64,000 nt of DNA from Psychroflexus torquis ATCC 700755 (lineage in GTDB: Bacteria > Bacteroidota > Bacteroidia > Flavobacteriales > Flavobacteriaceae): assembly GCF_000153485.2 (NCBI RefSeq), contig NC_018721.1, positions 3,224,001-3,288,000 of the forward strand, given 5' to 3'. Shown here piece after piece: positions 35,061-44,605 of the stretch; position 1 is the stretch's first letter; each line of letters begins with the position of its first letter. The notes under the pieces were generated by a model that was not told the origin of the DNA, did no database searches, and saw only the letters and a program-made list of their open reading frames with translations. A program made the translations under genes and the position numbers.

Positions 35061-37572
35061 ACCCTTTACAAGATTTCTTTTTTTAGTACTACTTATCCTA
35101 TCAGTCAATTCCCTTTTTGGCCAATCCTTTAAAAAGTTAAGTCTTGTTGATTTACTTATTACTCTAGAAGAAAAATATGAGGTGTCATTTAATTATTTGT
35201 CTGAAGATTTATCTGATGTGAGAGTCCTTGCTCCTCAAAACGTTGAGCTTAAATTAGATCTAAAGTTCTTAGAACAACAACTCCCTCTTGAGTTTACTTT
35301 TATTACTGAAAAAAATATAAGTATTTCTTATAAAAGGAATCTAAAATGCTACACGTTTTTGAATGCAAATGCCTTGTCTCCCGTTTTTGGAGTGGAAATA
35401 TACCAGAATACTAAGCTGTTGGGAGAATCTAACGGCATGGGGAAAGTCTTTGTAGATTCTACGCTTGAACTATCAGAGTTAAAATTCTATCATCCTAAGT
35501 ATTTCAATACCAAAGGGGCGCAAACCCTATCAAATGCAGAAAACTGTAGTATTATTTACCTTTTTCAAGAAATTGAACTTGATGAAATTATTTTGCAGGA
35601 CTATCTAACCAAAGGGATATCCTTAAACACAGACAATAGTATACGTATAGTGCCTCAAGAGTTTGGAATACTTCCCGGTCTCATAAACGCAGATGTTCTC
35701 CATAGCTTGCAATATGTTCCAGGCATTGTGAATACTGATGAAACTATCGCCCAAATTAATGTTAGAGGAGGGACACACGATCAAAATTTGGTGCTTTGGA
35801 ATGGCGTACGGCTTTACCAAACTGGTCATTTCTTTGGGATGATTTCTGCCGTTAATCCTTTGGTCAACAACACTATTGATGTTTATAAAAATGGGAGCTC
35901 TGCGTTTTTCGATGAGGGGGTGTCTTCGGTTATAAATATTACATCTAGGGAACATACATTGGATTACACTACTCAATTTCAGCTTAATTTTTTGAGTGCT
36001 AACGCAAGTTCATTTTTAGAATTAGGCGATAAGTCAACCTTTCAGCTTACAGCAAGGCGTTCGCTTACAGATGTTTGGCAATCTCCGACTTATGGTAGAT
36101 TTACCGATAAAGTATTTCAAAATACGGAAGTAGAAGACTTAGGTTTGGGCAATACTAATACTATAACTACAGAACAGAGTCTCCAATTTTATGATGCTTC
36201 TTTACAATATCAATATAGTTTTGCTAATAATAGCATATTACATGTAGACGTCTTAGGTATTCAAAATAATTTGGTGTTTAACGAAATATTAGAAACTAAT
36301 TCGCAACAAAAGTTAAACGATTTTAAGCAAGAAAACTTTCTGTTGAATCTAGATTATAGTTTTCCTTGGAACTCAACAAATTCAACTCACATTAGTTTTA
36401 CATCTTCATTCTATAAACGGGAGGCTACCAATCGGTCTGTTTCTTCCGCCCAAGTTTTAAATCAACTAAACCAAGTAACAGATCTTGGATTGAACTTGAA
36501 GAATGACCATCAACTATCAGAACAATTCATACTCAATACTGGCTATCAATACAAAGAAGTAGGGGTGAGAAATGATAATGAGGTAATCTCGCCAGATGTT
36601 ATCCAAAGAGAAAAGAGAGTACTCACCACTCATTCTGCTATTGCTGAGTTGAATTATACCTCTAAAAATGAAAAAGTAATGACCCGCTTTGGTCTTCGTG
36701 GAAAATATTACTCTGAGTTTGACGAGATAAGGATAGAACCAAGGTTTAGTTTTAGTTATCAGATCAATCCCCACTGGCGATGGAATGTTTTAGCAGAACA
36801 AAAAAATCAAGCCCTCACTCAAGTAATCGATCAACAGCAAGACTTTTTTGGATTGGAAAAGCGCCGTTGGATTCTAGCAGATGAAAATAACTTTCCTGTG
36901 ATCAATAATCTTCAGTATGAGCTTGGATTAAATTTCAACAAAAAAGGATGGTTGTTTCAGGGAAGCTTATACCATAAACAAGTAGAAAGTATTTCTTCTG
37001 GCAGTCAAGGTTTTCAAAACCAATTGGAGTTTTTGCGGTTAAGTGGAAATTATGAGGTTTTTGGCGCTGAGATTCTTGCTCAAAAAAGAGTTAATCAGTT
37101 CATTTTTTGGGTCAACTTTTCTATAATGGATAATAGTTATGATTTCGAAAATTTTGATCCTCAGCAGTTCGCTAATAATTTTGAAATCAGACAGAGTTCA
37201 GCATTTGGAATAAGCTACGATTCAGATGAGCTTAAATTATCTTTTGGTGGCCGCTATTTCTCAGGTAAGCCGACCACAGATATAGATCTTGATAATCCAA
37301 TTTTATCTCCACAAACCAATCCAAGTTTAAATTTCCTCAGCCCAAACGAAGCCAATTTGCGAGATTATTTTCAGCTTAATTTTACAGGCAGTTATACGTT
37401 CAACTTTGATTCTTCAGTCTTAGAAACTGGCTTGAGTATTTTGAACCTCTTCAATAGTGACACTTTAACCAATCAGTTTTTCAGACTAGATGAGTCAGGA
37501 TCCGCTGTAGAAAATATTCGCGTCAGAAATTTAGAGTTGACTCCTAATCTTTTCTTGACCTATCGGTTTTAG
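35047..37572 (+). CDS. TonB-dependent receptor with N-terminal STN signalling domain
   Basis: The start at the ATG 35047 overlaps the end of the fecR gene; a TTG further upstream is less likely. A signal peptide ends SLFGQ. An STN (secretin/TonB N-terminus) domain spans roughly residues 25-95, ahead of a regulatory-like insert. The plug domain (ADVLHSLQYVPGIV, INVRGGTHDQNLVLWNGVRLY) precedes a 22-strand-type barrel ending LTPNLFLTYRF with a terminal aromatic residue. The STN domain marks it as a transducer able to signal to FecR. The substrate is unknown; there is no SusD partner, which argues against a typical glycan system. Confidence 0.92.
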   Translation: MRPDKPFTRFLFLVLLILSVNSLFGQSFKKLSLVDLLITLEEKYEVSFNYLSEDLSDVRVLAPQNVELKLDLKFLEQQLPLEFTFITEKNISISYKRNLKCYTFLNANALSPVFGVEIYQNTKLLGESNGMGKVFVDSTLELSELKFYHPKYFNTKGAQTLSNAENCSIIYLFQEIELDEIILQDYLTKGISLNTDNSIRIVPQEFGILPGLINADVLHSLQYVPGIVNTDETIAQINVRGGTHDQNLVLWNGVRLYQTGHFFGMISAVNPLVNNTIDVYKNGSSAFFDEGVSSVINITSREHTLDYTTQFQLNFLSANASSFLELGDKSTFQLTARRSLTDVWQSPTYGRFTDKVFQNTEVEDLGLGNTNTITTEQSLQFYDASLQYQYSFANNSILHVDVLGIQNNLVFNEILETNSQQKLNDFKQENFLLNLDYSFPWNSTNSTHISFTSSFYKREATNRSVSSAQVLNQLNQVTDLGLNLKNDHQLSEQFILNTGYQYKEVGVRNDNEVISPDVIQREKRVLTTHSAIAELNYTSKNEKVMTRFGLRGKYYSEFDEIRIEPRFSFSYQINPHWRWNVLAEQKNQALTQVIDQQQDFFGLEKRRWILADENNFPVINNLQYELGLNFNKKGWLFQGSLYHKQVESISSGSQGFQNQLEFLRLSGNYEVFGAEILAQKRVNQFIFWVNFSIMDNSYDFENFDPQQFANNFEIRQSSAFGISYDSDELKLSFGGRYFSGKPTTDIDLDNPILSPQTNPSLNFLSPNEANLRDYFQLNFTGSYTFNFDSSVLETGLSILNLFNSDTLTNQFFRLDESGSAVENIRVRNLELTPNLFLTYRF

Positions 37573-37697
37573 TATAAATACTTTTCTTCTTCTGACTATT
37601 TTACGGTTCATCTGAATCATTCAACTGCTCGTCAATTAATTAAGAATACAATGAAGCTTTCATTCTATTTTTGACATGAATTTAAAACCCAAATATC

Positions 37698-38114
37698 ATG
37701 TATACTATTGTAAAATTAATGACCCTTGCTTTACTATTTTCTCTTCAAAGTCTTGTTGCTCAAGACACGGGAGACTTAACTGTTAGATTTGAGAATGTAA
37801 AAGAAACCAAAGGAGAACTCTATGTTGGAATCTTTGAAAAGGATAATTTCCTAAGACAACCTACTATTGGAAAAATGGTTAAAGTAGATACAAATGGCTC
37901 AGAAGTAACCTTCGAAGGGGTGGCCTATGGCTCTTATGCGATTTCAGTATTTCATGACCTTAATGGGAATAAAACAATGGATCGTGAGTCAGATGGAATG
38001 CCGTCAGAACCTTGGGCGATGTCTGGATCTGTGGATCCTAATCAATATCCAACTTGGGATGGTGCTAAATTTGAATTAAACTCAAAAAAACAGGAATTTC
38101 TTCTCGAGTTTTAA
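37698..38114 (+). CDS. DUF2141 exported protein
   Basis: This 138-residue protein has a signal peptide (SLVAQ cleavage near residue 21) and one DUF2141 beta-sandwich domain. The sequence shows LTVRFENVKETKGELYVGIF, then the acidic loop ISVFHDLNGNKTMDRESDGMPSEPWAMS, characteristic of the family. The function is unknown. It stands alone between the TonB receptor and ppa, with its own hairpin downstream. Confidence 0.88.
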   Translation: MYTIVKLMTLALLFSLQSLVAQDTGDLTVRFENVKETKGELYVGIFEKDNFLRQPTIGKMVKVDTNGSEVTFEGVAYGSYAISVFHDLNGNKTMDRESDGMPSEPWAMSGSVDPNQYPTWDGAKFELNSKKQEFLLEF

Positions 38115-38126
38115 TAAAGTAAGAGG

Positions 38127-38155
38127 CCTGACTCAGAATTTACTTTTGAGTCAGG
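38127..38155 (+). terminator. Terminator after DUF2141 gene
   Basis: This is a 9-bp stem (CCTGACTCA with TGAGTCAGG) and an 11-base loop, followed by a T-rich tail. Confidence 0.75.
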
Positions 38156-38237
38156 TTATTTATTTACGTATTTTTTAACTATAAGTCAAAGATTTTGCTA
38201 TTTTTGCGATCCTTAAAATTTACATAAACAAGCGATT

Positions 38238-38744
38238 ATGACATTTGATGTTTTGATAGAGATCCCAAGAGGAAGTAGAAATAAATACGAGTACGATTTT
38301 AATTTAAAGCAAATTAGGTTCGATAGGATGTTGCATACCTCAATGATGTATCCTGCAGACTACGGTTTTGTTCCAGAAACTTTAGCTTTAGATAACGACC
38401 CTATAGATGTATTAGTGTTATTTACCAATCCTGTTGTTCCAGGTTGTGTCGCCAGGGTTAGACCTGTAGGTGTCCTGAATATGTCTGATGAAAAAGGCCC
38501 TGACGAAAAAATTATTTGTGTTCCAGTAACAGATCCCATGGGAGATGATGTTCATAAATTTTCAGATTTAAATCCTCATACAATCAAAGAAATCGAGCAC
38601 TTTTTTAGAACTTATAAAGATTTAGAAAATAAAGAAGTGATCATAGGAAACTGGGGCGATGAGCAAGAAGCTAAAGATTTAGTTGATAAAGCTATAGCGC
38701 GCTATAAAGAAAGCGATACAGTGACCAATAACTTCAGTTTATAA
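38238..38744 (+). CDS. ppa: Inorganic pyrophosphatase
   Basis: This 168-residue family I soluble pyrophosphatase hydrolyses diphosphate from biosynthetic reactions. Conserved residues are visible: EIPRGSRNKYEYD for substrate binding, YPADYGFVPETLA, and the metal-binding Asp set in DNDPIDVLVL and DPMGDDVHKFSDL. A TATTTTTG element at 38199-38206 is a likely -7 box. It is monocistronic with its own terminator. Confidence 0.96.
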   Translation: MTFDVLIEIPRGSRNKYEYDFNLKQIRFDRMLHTSMMYPADYGFVPETLALDNDPIDVLVLFTNPVVPGCVARVRPVGVLNMSDEKGPDEKIICVPVTDPMGDDVHKFSDLNPHTIKEIEHFFRTYKDLENKEVIIGNWGDEQEAKDLVDKAIARYKESDTVTNNFSL

Positions 38745-38770
38745 GAGGTTATATTATCTACACTAATTTT

Positions 38771-38798
38771 AAGCCACTTTATTTGAAGTGGCTTTTTT
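38771..38798 (+). terminator. Rho-independent terminator after ppa
   Basis: This is a 9-bp stem (AAGCCACTT with AAGTGGCTT) around a 6-base loop, ending in a T run. Confidence 0.88.
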
Positions 38799-38862
38799 AG
38801 TTAATAAAAATCTTCTTTAATAGATTTCAAATTCCTATTTTTGCACAAATACAGATGAAATT

Positions 38863-40191
38863 ATGTTCGATAGTTTAAGTGATAAATTAGACAAGGCATT
38901 TCATGTTTTAAAAGGACATGGACAGATTACAGAGGTTAATGTAGCAGAGACACTTAAAGAAGTAAGAAGAGCATTGGTAGATGCCGATGTCAACTTCAAA
39001 ATAGCAAAAGATTTTACAAACCTCGTCAAGGAAAAAGCTCTAGGTCAGGATGTTTTAAAGACTTTAAAGCCTAATCAATTGATGGTCAAAATCGTTAAAG
39101 ACGAGTTGACAAAATTGATGGGAGGTGATGCAGAAGAAGTTGATTTATCGGGTAATCCTAGCGTTATTTTAATGTCTGGACTTCAAGGGTCTGGTAAAAC
39201 AACCTTCTCTGGTAAGTTGGCCAACTACTTAAAGTCCAAAAAGTCTAAACAACCCTTGCTGGTTGCTTGTGACGTATACAGACCTGCAGCTATAGATCAA
39301 TTGCATGTCGTTGGAGACCAAATAGGCGTTGAGGTATTCTCTAACAAAGAAGAAAAAAACCCAGTTTTAATAGCAGAAGCTGCAATAGCTCATGCTAAAC
39401 AAAATGGACATAATGTTGTGATTTTGGATACGGCTGGGCGACTTGCTGTTGACCAAGTTATGATGAATGAAATCTCCGATATCTACAAGGCTGTAAAGCC
39501 TCAGGAAACTTTATTCGTCGTCGATGCTATGACAGGACAAGATGCGGTCAACACGGCCAAGACTTTTAATGATGTCTTAGATTTCGATGGTGTTATTCTT
39601 ACAAAATTAGACGGTGATACTAGAGGTGGAGCAGCAATCTCTATTAAGTCTGTGGTCAATAAACCAATTAAATTCATTGGTACTGGCGAGAAGATGGATG
39701 CTATAGACGTCTTCTATCCTTCTAGGATGGCAGATCGTATATTGGGAATGGGAGATGTTGTTTCCTTAGTGGAAAGAGCCCAAGAACAATATGACGAGGA
39801 TGAAGCTAGAAAAATCCAAAAGAAAATTGCCAAAGATAAATTTGGCTTTGATGACTTCTTAAAGCAGATCCAACAGGTGAAGAAGATGGGAAGTATGAAG
39901 GATTTAATGGGAATGATTCCTGGTGCTGGAAAGATGATGAAAAATATGGATATCGATGATGATGCTTTTAAGCATATAGAAGCAATGATCCATTCCATGA
40001 CTCCACATGAGAGGGAAAATCCAACAAGCATAAATGCTAGCCGAAAGAAAAGAATAGGAAAAGGTTCTGGAACTTCCGTTCAAGAGGTAAATCAACTCCT
40101 AAAGCAGTTTACCCAAATGAGCAAAATGATGAAGATGATGCAAGGCGGTGGCGGTAATAAAATGATGGAGATGATGAAAAAGATGCAATAA
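38863..40191 (+). CDS. ffh: Signal recognition particle protein Ffh
   Basis: This 442-residue GTPase binds the SRP RNA and signal sequences of nascent membrane proteins and docks on FtsY. The N domain spans residues 1-90. The G domain has LMSGLQGSGKTTFSGKLA (G1), DVYRPAAIDQL, the DTAGRLAVD motif (G3) and TKLDGDTRGGAA (G4). The methionine-rich M domain ends in MMKMMQGGGG and MMEMMKKMQ. A TATTTTTG box lies at 38836-38843. It is followed 15 bases later by folD, so the two may share a transcript. Confidence 0.97.
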   Translation: MFDSLSDKLDKAFHVLKGHGQITEVNVAETLKEVRRALVDADVNFKIAKDFTNLVKEKALGQDVLKTLKPNQLMVKIVKDELTKLMGGDAEEVDLSGNPSVILMSGLQGSGKTTFSGKLANYLKSKKSKQPLLVACDVYRPAAIDQLHVVGDQIGVEVFSNKEEKNPVLIAEAAIAHAKQNGHNVVILDTAGRLAVDQVMMNEISDIYKAVKPQETLFVVDAMTGQDAVNTAKTFNDVLDFDGVILTKLDGDTRGGAAISIKSVVNKPIKFIGTGEKMDAIDVFYPSRMADRILGMGDVVSLVERAQEQYDEDEARKIQKKIAKDKFGFDDFLKQIQQVKKMGSMKDLMGMIPGAGKMMKNMDIDDDAFKHIEAMIHSMTPHERENPTSINASRKKRIGKGSGTSVQEVNQLLKQFTQMSKMMKMMQGGGGNKMMEMMKKMQ

Positions 40192-40206
40192 CTAAAATCT
40201 AAACAC

Positions 40207-41091
40207 ATGACAATTCTTGACGGTAAGAAATGCAGCAACGACATCAAAAATGAGATCAAAGATGAAGTTGATAAGATGAAAGCTAAAGGTGAGAAAGTAC
40301 CACACCTCGCCGCAGTTTTAGTTGGTAATGATGGAGCTAGTCTTACTTATGTAGGAAGTAAAGTTAGAGCTTGTGAACGAGTTGGATTTAAATCTACCTT
40401 GGTTAAACTATCTAGTAATATTTCAGAATTAGAATTGTTAGAAAAGATTGAGGAGCTTAATCAAGATGATGACATCGATGGGTTTATTGTTCAGCTTCCT
40501 TTGCCTCCTCAAATTGATACCCAAAAGGTCTTGATGCAAGTGGATCCTCAAAAAGATGTGGATGGTTTTCATCCGACAAATTTTGGAAAAATGGCATTGG
40601 ACATGACCACTTTTATTCCAGCGACACCCTTTGGGATTTTAGAACTATTGGAAAGGTATAATGTAGACACCAAAGGAAAGCATACGGTTGTGATTGGGAG
40701 AAGTCACATTGTAGGAAGACCTATGAGTATTTTGATGGGTCGCAAGGGCTGGCCAGGTAACTCAACAGTTACTCTAACCCATAGTCATACTAAAAACATT
40801 ACACAAATTATAAGTCAGGCGGATATTGTGATTTCAGCTCTAGGTATTCCTAACTTTTTAAAGGCAGAAATGATTCGCGACGATGCTGTTGTTATAGATG
40901 TTGGAATTACAAGAGTGCCAGATGAAAATTCTAAGAAAGGCTATATTATTACAGGTGATGTAGATTATGAAAATGTAAGTAAAAAAGCTTCTTTCATTAC
41001 ACCTGTACCAGGAGGAGTAGGACCAATGACCATAGCTATGTTATTAAAAAACACACTCTTAGCTAGAGAAATGCATAGATTGAGAGAGTAA
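40207..41091 (+). CDS. folD: Methylene-tetrahydrofolate dehydrogenase/cyclohydrolase
   Basis: This 294-residue bifunctional enzyme interconverts 5,10-methylene- and 10-formyl-tetrahydrofolate, feeding purine and formyl-Met synthesis. The catalytic Lys lies in SLTYVGSKVRACERVG. Conserved segments DGFIVQLPLPPQID and KDVDGFHPTNFGKM follow. The NADP site VIGRSHIVGRPMSILM and the closing TPVPGGVGPMTIAMLL are clear. It works with ThyA and FolA, both encoded elsewhere in this window. Confidence 0.97.
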   Translation: MTILDGKKCSNDIKNEIKDEVDKMKAKGEKVPHLAAVLVGNDGASLTYVGSKVRACERVGFKSTLVKLSSNISELELLEKIEELNQDDDIDGFIVQLPLPPQIDTQKVLMQVDPQKDVDGFHPTNFGKMALDMTTFIPATPFGILELLERYNVDTKGKHTVVIGRSHIVGRPMSILMGRKGWPGNSTVTLTHSHTKNITQIISQADIVISALGIPNFLKAEMIRDDAVVIDVGITRVPDENSKKGYIITGDVDYENVSKKASFITPVPGGVGPMTIAMLLKNTLLAREMHRLRE

Positions 41092-41094
41092 TAG

Positions 41095-41514
41095 CTATAG
41101 TGTCCTAGTGATCTCTTCGGATCCGGCTGCTCTCCACTTTTCATAATCCATCAAGTCATCATTAATAATCTTTAGGATAAAACTGAAAACGGTGATGTCA
41201 TCCAGATATCCTAGAAAAGGGATAAAGTCAGGAACCAAATCTAAAGGGTTAATAATATAGAGAATGGTAAAAATCATAGCTGCTATAGTCTTCCAAGGTG
41301 TTTCAAGATATTTCTTTTGCTTTACATCTTTTAGCATTTGAAACATCAGAATGATTTTGTCTTTATATTTTTTCCAATTGGGATGGTTGATTTTTGCAAA
41401 CAATTGATCCTTTTTATTAAAGACAGTTTCAAAATCTATATCTGAAACAGTTTCTATTCCTTTTTCAATAAAATTTTTGTCAACTTTCTTCTTTTTCTTC
41501 TTTGATGTTTTCAT
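41095..41514 (-). CDS. YkvA/DUF1232 small membrane protein
   Basis: This 139-residue protein begins with a Lys-rich stretch. The DUF1232 core is LVPDFIPFLGYLDDITVFSFIL, in a region with one to two hydrophobic segments at about residues 78-120. It overlaps the end of the AI-2E transporter gene by 35 bases, so co-translation is likely. The function is unknown. Confidence 0.82.
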   Translation of the reverse strand: MKTSKKKKKKVDKNFIEKGIETVSDIDFETVFNKKDQLFAKINHPNWKKYKDKIILMFQMLKDVKQKKYLETPWKTIAAMIFTILYIINPLDLVPDFIPFLGYLDDITVFSFILKIINDDLMDYEKWRAAGSEEITRTL

Positions 41515-42544
41515 TTAATTTAATTTCTTTTTCAGATTCGAATTCACCATATTCTTTTTTGTAAATCACGACTACCAACAAGAATAAAGAGAGTAATAAA
41601 GGTCCGAAAATCAATCCTATAAAACCAAATAAGGGAACTCCAATAATAACTCCTATTAAAGTTATGAGTGGATGTTCGTTTGCCATTTTCTTAAGGACAA
41701 GCAGCCTAACGATATTATCTGAAGATCCTACAATCACAAAGCCATAAAGCAAAACTCCAATAGCGGAGGCTGTTTCTCCTTGGTAGTACAACAACAAAGT
41801 TACCGGTATAAAACCAATTGCTGTCCCAACAAATGGGATCATTGAACCAATAGTGGTTATGACGAACCAAAACATAGCTTCTGGAACTCCAAAAATCCAA
41901 TATCCTATCAAAGAAATGATGCCTTGAAAAAGAGCAACAAGAGGGATTCCAATGGCGTTTGCTTTCACCTTTTTTGCAGACTCTTTAGCGATGAGTTTTA
42001 GATTTTCTACATCGATAGGGATATAGGTTTCCATAGATATCGTTAGCTTTTTTTGATTGAGTAGCATATAATACAATAAGAAATACATGATACTAATCGC
42101 GATAAAAACTTCAAAAGTTCCTCCAGCCAATCCTTGTAAATTATTAGATAACCAATCGGTTACGGCAGTACTGTCAATTTTTTCTCCGAGATTAATTCCA
42201 GACATGGTTTCAATCTGAACCAACTGAGCTTTTGCGGCTTCAATAACTTTTTCTGAATTCTGGATAGCGCTACTTACTTTGGAAGAAAGCATAAGAATAA
42301 TTCCTAAGACAGGAACAAGAATTAAAATAAAAGAGGCGACCATCAATACGGTGACACTAAAGGTTGGGTTCCAGCCTTTATGGAGCATCCATCTCATAAG
42401 ACCTCTCAATAAAACATAAAAGGTAATTGCGCCTAATATTCCCGATATATAGGGGAGGAGTTCCCCAAAAATAAGACCTCCTAGAGAAAGAATAATCAAT
42501 AGGATGAAGAGCTGTCTAACAAGTCTTGGAGAGAGTTTATCCAT
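41480..42544 (-). CDS. AI-2E family transporter
   Basis: This 354-residue integral membrane protein has about eight predicted segments. The AI-2E/PerM family region is FQGIISLIGYWIFGVPEAMFWFVITTIGSMIPFVGTAIGFIP, and PLFGFIGLIFGPLLLSLFLL lies near the C-terminus. The family includes proposed exporters of autoinducer-2 and sodium/proton antiporters, so the substrate is open. The charged C-terminal tail (ESEKEIKLNENIKEEKEES) overlaps the next gene. Confidence 0.88.
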   Translation of the reverse strand: MDKLSPRLVRQLFILLIILSLGGLIFGELLPYISGILGAITFYVLLRGLMRWMLHKGWNPTFSVTVLMVASFILILVPVLGIILMLSSKVSSAIQNSEKVIEAAKAQLVQIETMSGINLGEKIDSTAVTDWLSNNLQGLAGGTFEVFIAISIMYFLLYYMLLNQKKLTISMETYIPIDVENLKLIAKESAKKVKANAIGIPLVALFQGIISLIGYWIFGVPEAMFWFVITTIGSMIPFVGTAIGFIPVTLLLYYQGETASAIGVLLYGFVIVGSSDNIVRLLVLKKMANEHPLITLIGVIIGVPLFGFIGLIFGPLLLSLFLLVVVIYKKEYGEFESEKEIKLNENIKEEKEES

Positions 42545-42546
42545 TT

Positions 42547-42972
42547 TTATTTAGCAAAGATTTGATCTGTATTTTTGAAGCTTTTAAATTCTAATGCATT
42601 TCCACTTGGATCTTTAAAAAACATTGTGGCCTGCTCGCCAGGCTTTCCTTGAAATCTTATGTAGGGTTTAATAACGAAGTCGATATTCAAATTCTCTAAC
42701 CTTTTTGCGAACTCATGGAAATCATTCCATGCCAAAACAACACCGAAATGGGGTATTGGAACTTCATGACCATCCACTATACTGAAGGCATTTGGATTAG
42801 GTTGATGGGTTTTGTCTTCGTGAATAACAAATTGATGACCAAAAAAGTCATAATCAACCCAATGCGAATCGCTTCTACCTTCTTTAAAGCTCAAGGTGTT
42901 ACTGTAAAATGATCTTGCTTGGCTTAGATTATTTACAGGGACAGCAAGGTGGAAGGGGGCTAAAGACGTCAT
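42547..42972 (-). CDS. VOC-family (glyoxalase-like) protein
   Basis: This 141-residue single-domain vicinal-oxygen-chelate protein has metal-ligand type residues His 8 (FHLAVPV), His in FGHQFVIHEDK and Glu in DPSGNALEFKSF. The beta-alpha-beta3 module repeats twice, as expected. Relatives include dioxygenases and glyoxalases; the substrate is unknown. It is 2 bases from the AI-2E gene and in the same transcription unit. Confidence 0.85.
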   Translation of the reverse strand: MTSLAPFHLAVPVNNLSQARSFYSNTLSFKEGRSDSHWVDYDFFGHQFVIHEDKTHQPNPNAFSIVDGHEVPIPHFGVVLAWNDFHEFAKRLENLNIDFVIKPYIRFQGKPGEQATMFFKDPSGNALEFKSFKNTDQIFAK

Positions 42973-42996
42973 GGCAGTATTTTTTTGTTTTAATCA

Positions 42997-43704
42997 TTAT
43001 GATTTGTTAGTGTACAAATCTTTTATTTCTTCTTCAGTAAGGTTTCTATAGTTTCCTTTCTCCACATCTAAAGTAATGTTTTTTATTCTTGTGCGCTTCA
43101 GGGTTCTTACTCTATAGTCTAAGGCTTCACACATTCTTCTTATTTGACGGTTAAGCCCTTGTGTCAAGACGATTTTAAAACTCCTATCCCCCAATTTTTC
43201 TACTTCACATCTTCTAGACATGGTGTCTAAAATTGGAACACCCTTTCTCATTTTTTCAATAAAATCATCGGTTATGGTCTTGTTAACAGTAACTAGATAT
43301 TCCTTGTCATGAAAATGTCTTGCTCTAAGGATATGATTTACGATTTCACCATCATTTGTCATTAGAATTAGGCCTTCACTCATTTTGTCTAGTCGTCCTA
43401 TGGGGAAAATTCGAGTAGGATAATCTACAAAATCGACAATATTGTTTTTTTCGACTTTAGAATTCGTAGTGCAAACGACACCTTTAGGTTTGTATACCGC
43501 TAGATATACTTTTTCTTCAGTCTCTTTTTCCACAAGTTTTCCATCTACATAAACTTTATCACCGGAATTAACTTTAGTTCCCATTTCTATGTATTCACCG
43601 TTAATGGTGACTCTACCTTGTTCCATCAATTTATCTGCTTCTCTTCTTGAGCAGAAGCCAGCTTGACTTAAATATTTATTAATCCGAATAGACTCTTTAT
43701 TCAT
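42997..43704 (-). CDS. rluF: 23S rRNA pseudouridine synthase RluF-type
   Basis: This 235-residue enzyme has an N-terminal S4 RNA-binding domain (RINKYLSQAGFCSRREADKL). The RsuA/RluB-type catalytic core carries the nucleophilic Asp in FPIGRLDKMSEGLILMTND. The closing TQGLNRQIRRMCEALDYRVRTLKR matches the RluF branch, which modifies U2604 in helix 74. It overlaps the preceding hydrolase gene by 8 bases. Confidence 0.9.
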   Translation of the reverse strand: MNKESIRINKYLSQAGFCSRREADKLMEQGRVTINGEYIEMGTKVNSGDKVYVDGKLVEKETEEKVYLAVYKPKGVVCTTNSKVEKNNIVDFVDYPTRIFPIGRLDKMSEGLILMTNDGEIVNHILRARHFHDKEYLVTVNKTITDDFIEKMRKGVPILDTMSRRCEVEKLGDRSFKIVLTQGLNRQIRRMCEALDYRVRTLKRTRIKNITLDVEKGNYRNLTEEEIKDLYTNKS

Positions 43705-44554
43705 AGGTGTTGGTTAAGAATTTTAAAATATCATCTCGAATTTCACCTTTATTAAGGGAATGGCCAGCACCTTCTGTAATCTTAAGGATGGAGTCCTTTA
43801 GATTTTTATGAATTGATTTTGCGGCTTCAACTGGAGCTACTTTATCGAACTGATCGTGGATAATTAATGTGTCTTTTTGTACTCCTTTGGCAAATTCTGC
43901 AATAGAAAATTCACTAAAGGTATAATCAAATTTTTCTTTAAAGAAAGCTTCTAAAGAAGACATGAATTTAACGTTGAGGTTTAATATGCGTTTATAATCT
44001 CTCATGATTTCACTCATCTCAGATGGAGCGCCAAGCAAAACTAGTTTTTCTACATGGATGCTGTGCTTTAAATATTGATTAAAAACCACAGTCATAGCAC
44101 CCACGCTATGTCCAATAACAATTTCTGGTCGGTAAAGACTCAGTAATTGATCCAGACATTTTGAATATATAAGGACATTGAGTAATTTTCCATCAGAATA
44201 GCCATGTGCTGGAGCGTCAAAAGCAACTATATTAAAATCTTCTTTCTGAAGATCCTCAATAAGATCTTTCCATCTATGGGTATTGCTATCCCAGCCATGA
44301 ATAAGAATGACGGTTTTGCCATTGCCTTTCCAGTGATAGGTTTGTATTGTTTTTGAATCATGCTCAATCGCAGTCGATTTGGCTTTATTCAAAAACACTT
44401 CCTGTTCTGGTCTTACTTTTCCTTTTCTTGGGGAAGAAAATAGTTCGTAGGCCTTCAGTAGGGCTTTGTCTGGATTAACAAGATAGAGTGAACTCAACCG
44501 AAGACCTATGATTTTTGGGAGATATTTATTAACTATTTTCTTGGATGCTTTCAT
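43697..44554 (-). CDS. Alpha/beta-fold hydrolase
   Basis: This 285-residue protein has the oxyanion-type segment VILIHGWDSNTHRW and AFDAPAHGYSDG. The nucleophile Ser lies in VIGHSVGAMT, the acid probably in IIHDQFDKVAPVE, and the His in GAGHSLNKG, completing the triad. No signal peptide is seen; an N-terminal helix (about residues 5-25) precedes the fold. The substrate is unknown. Confidence 0.88.
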   Translation of the reverse strand: MKASKKIVNKYLPKIIGLRLSSLYLVNPDKALLKAYELFSSPRKGKVRPEQEVFLNKAKSTAIEHDSKTIQTYHWKGNGKTVILIHGWDSNTHRWKDLIEDLQKEDFNIVAFDAPAHGYSDGKLLNVLIYSKCLDQLLSLYRPEIVIGHSVGAMTVVFNQYLKHSIHVEKLVLLGAPSEMSEIMRDYKRILNLNVKFMSSLEAFFKEKFDYTFSEFSIAEFAKGVQKDTLIIHDQFDKVAPVEAAKSIHKNLKDSILKITEGAGHSLNKGEIRDDILKFLTNTYE

Positions 44555-44605
44555 AAGGTTGGTCGGGATAGTTGAGGGAAAACTTTAAAAATAAGATTTT
44601 ATGCT

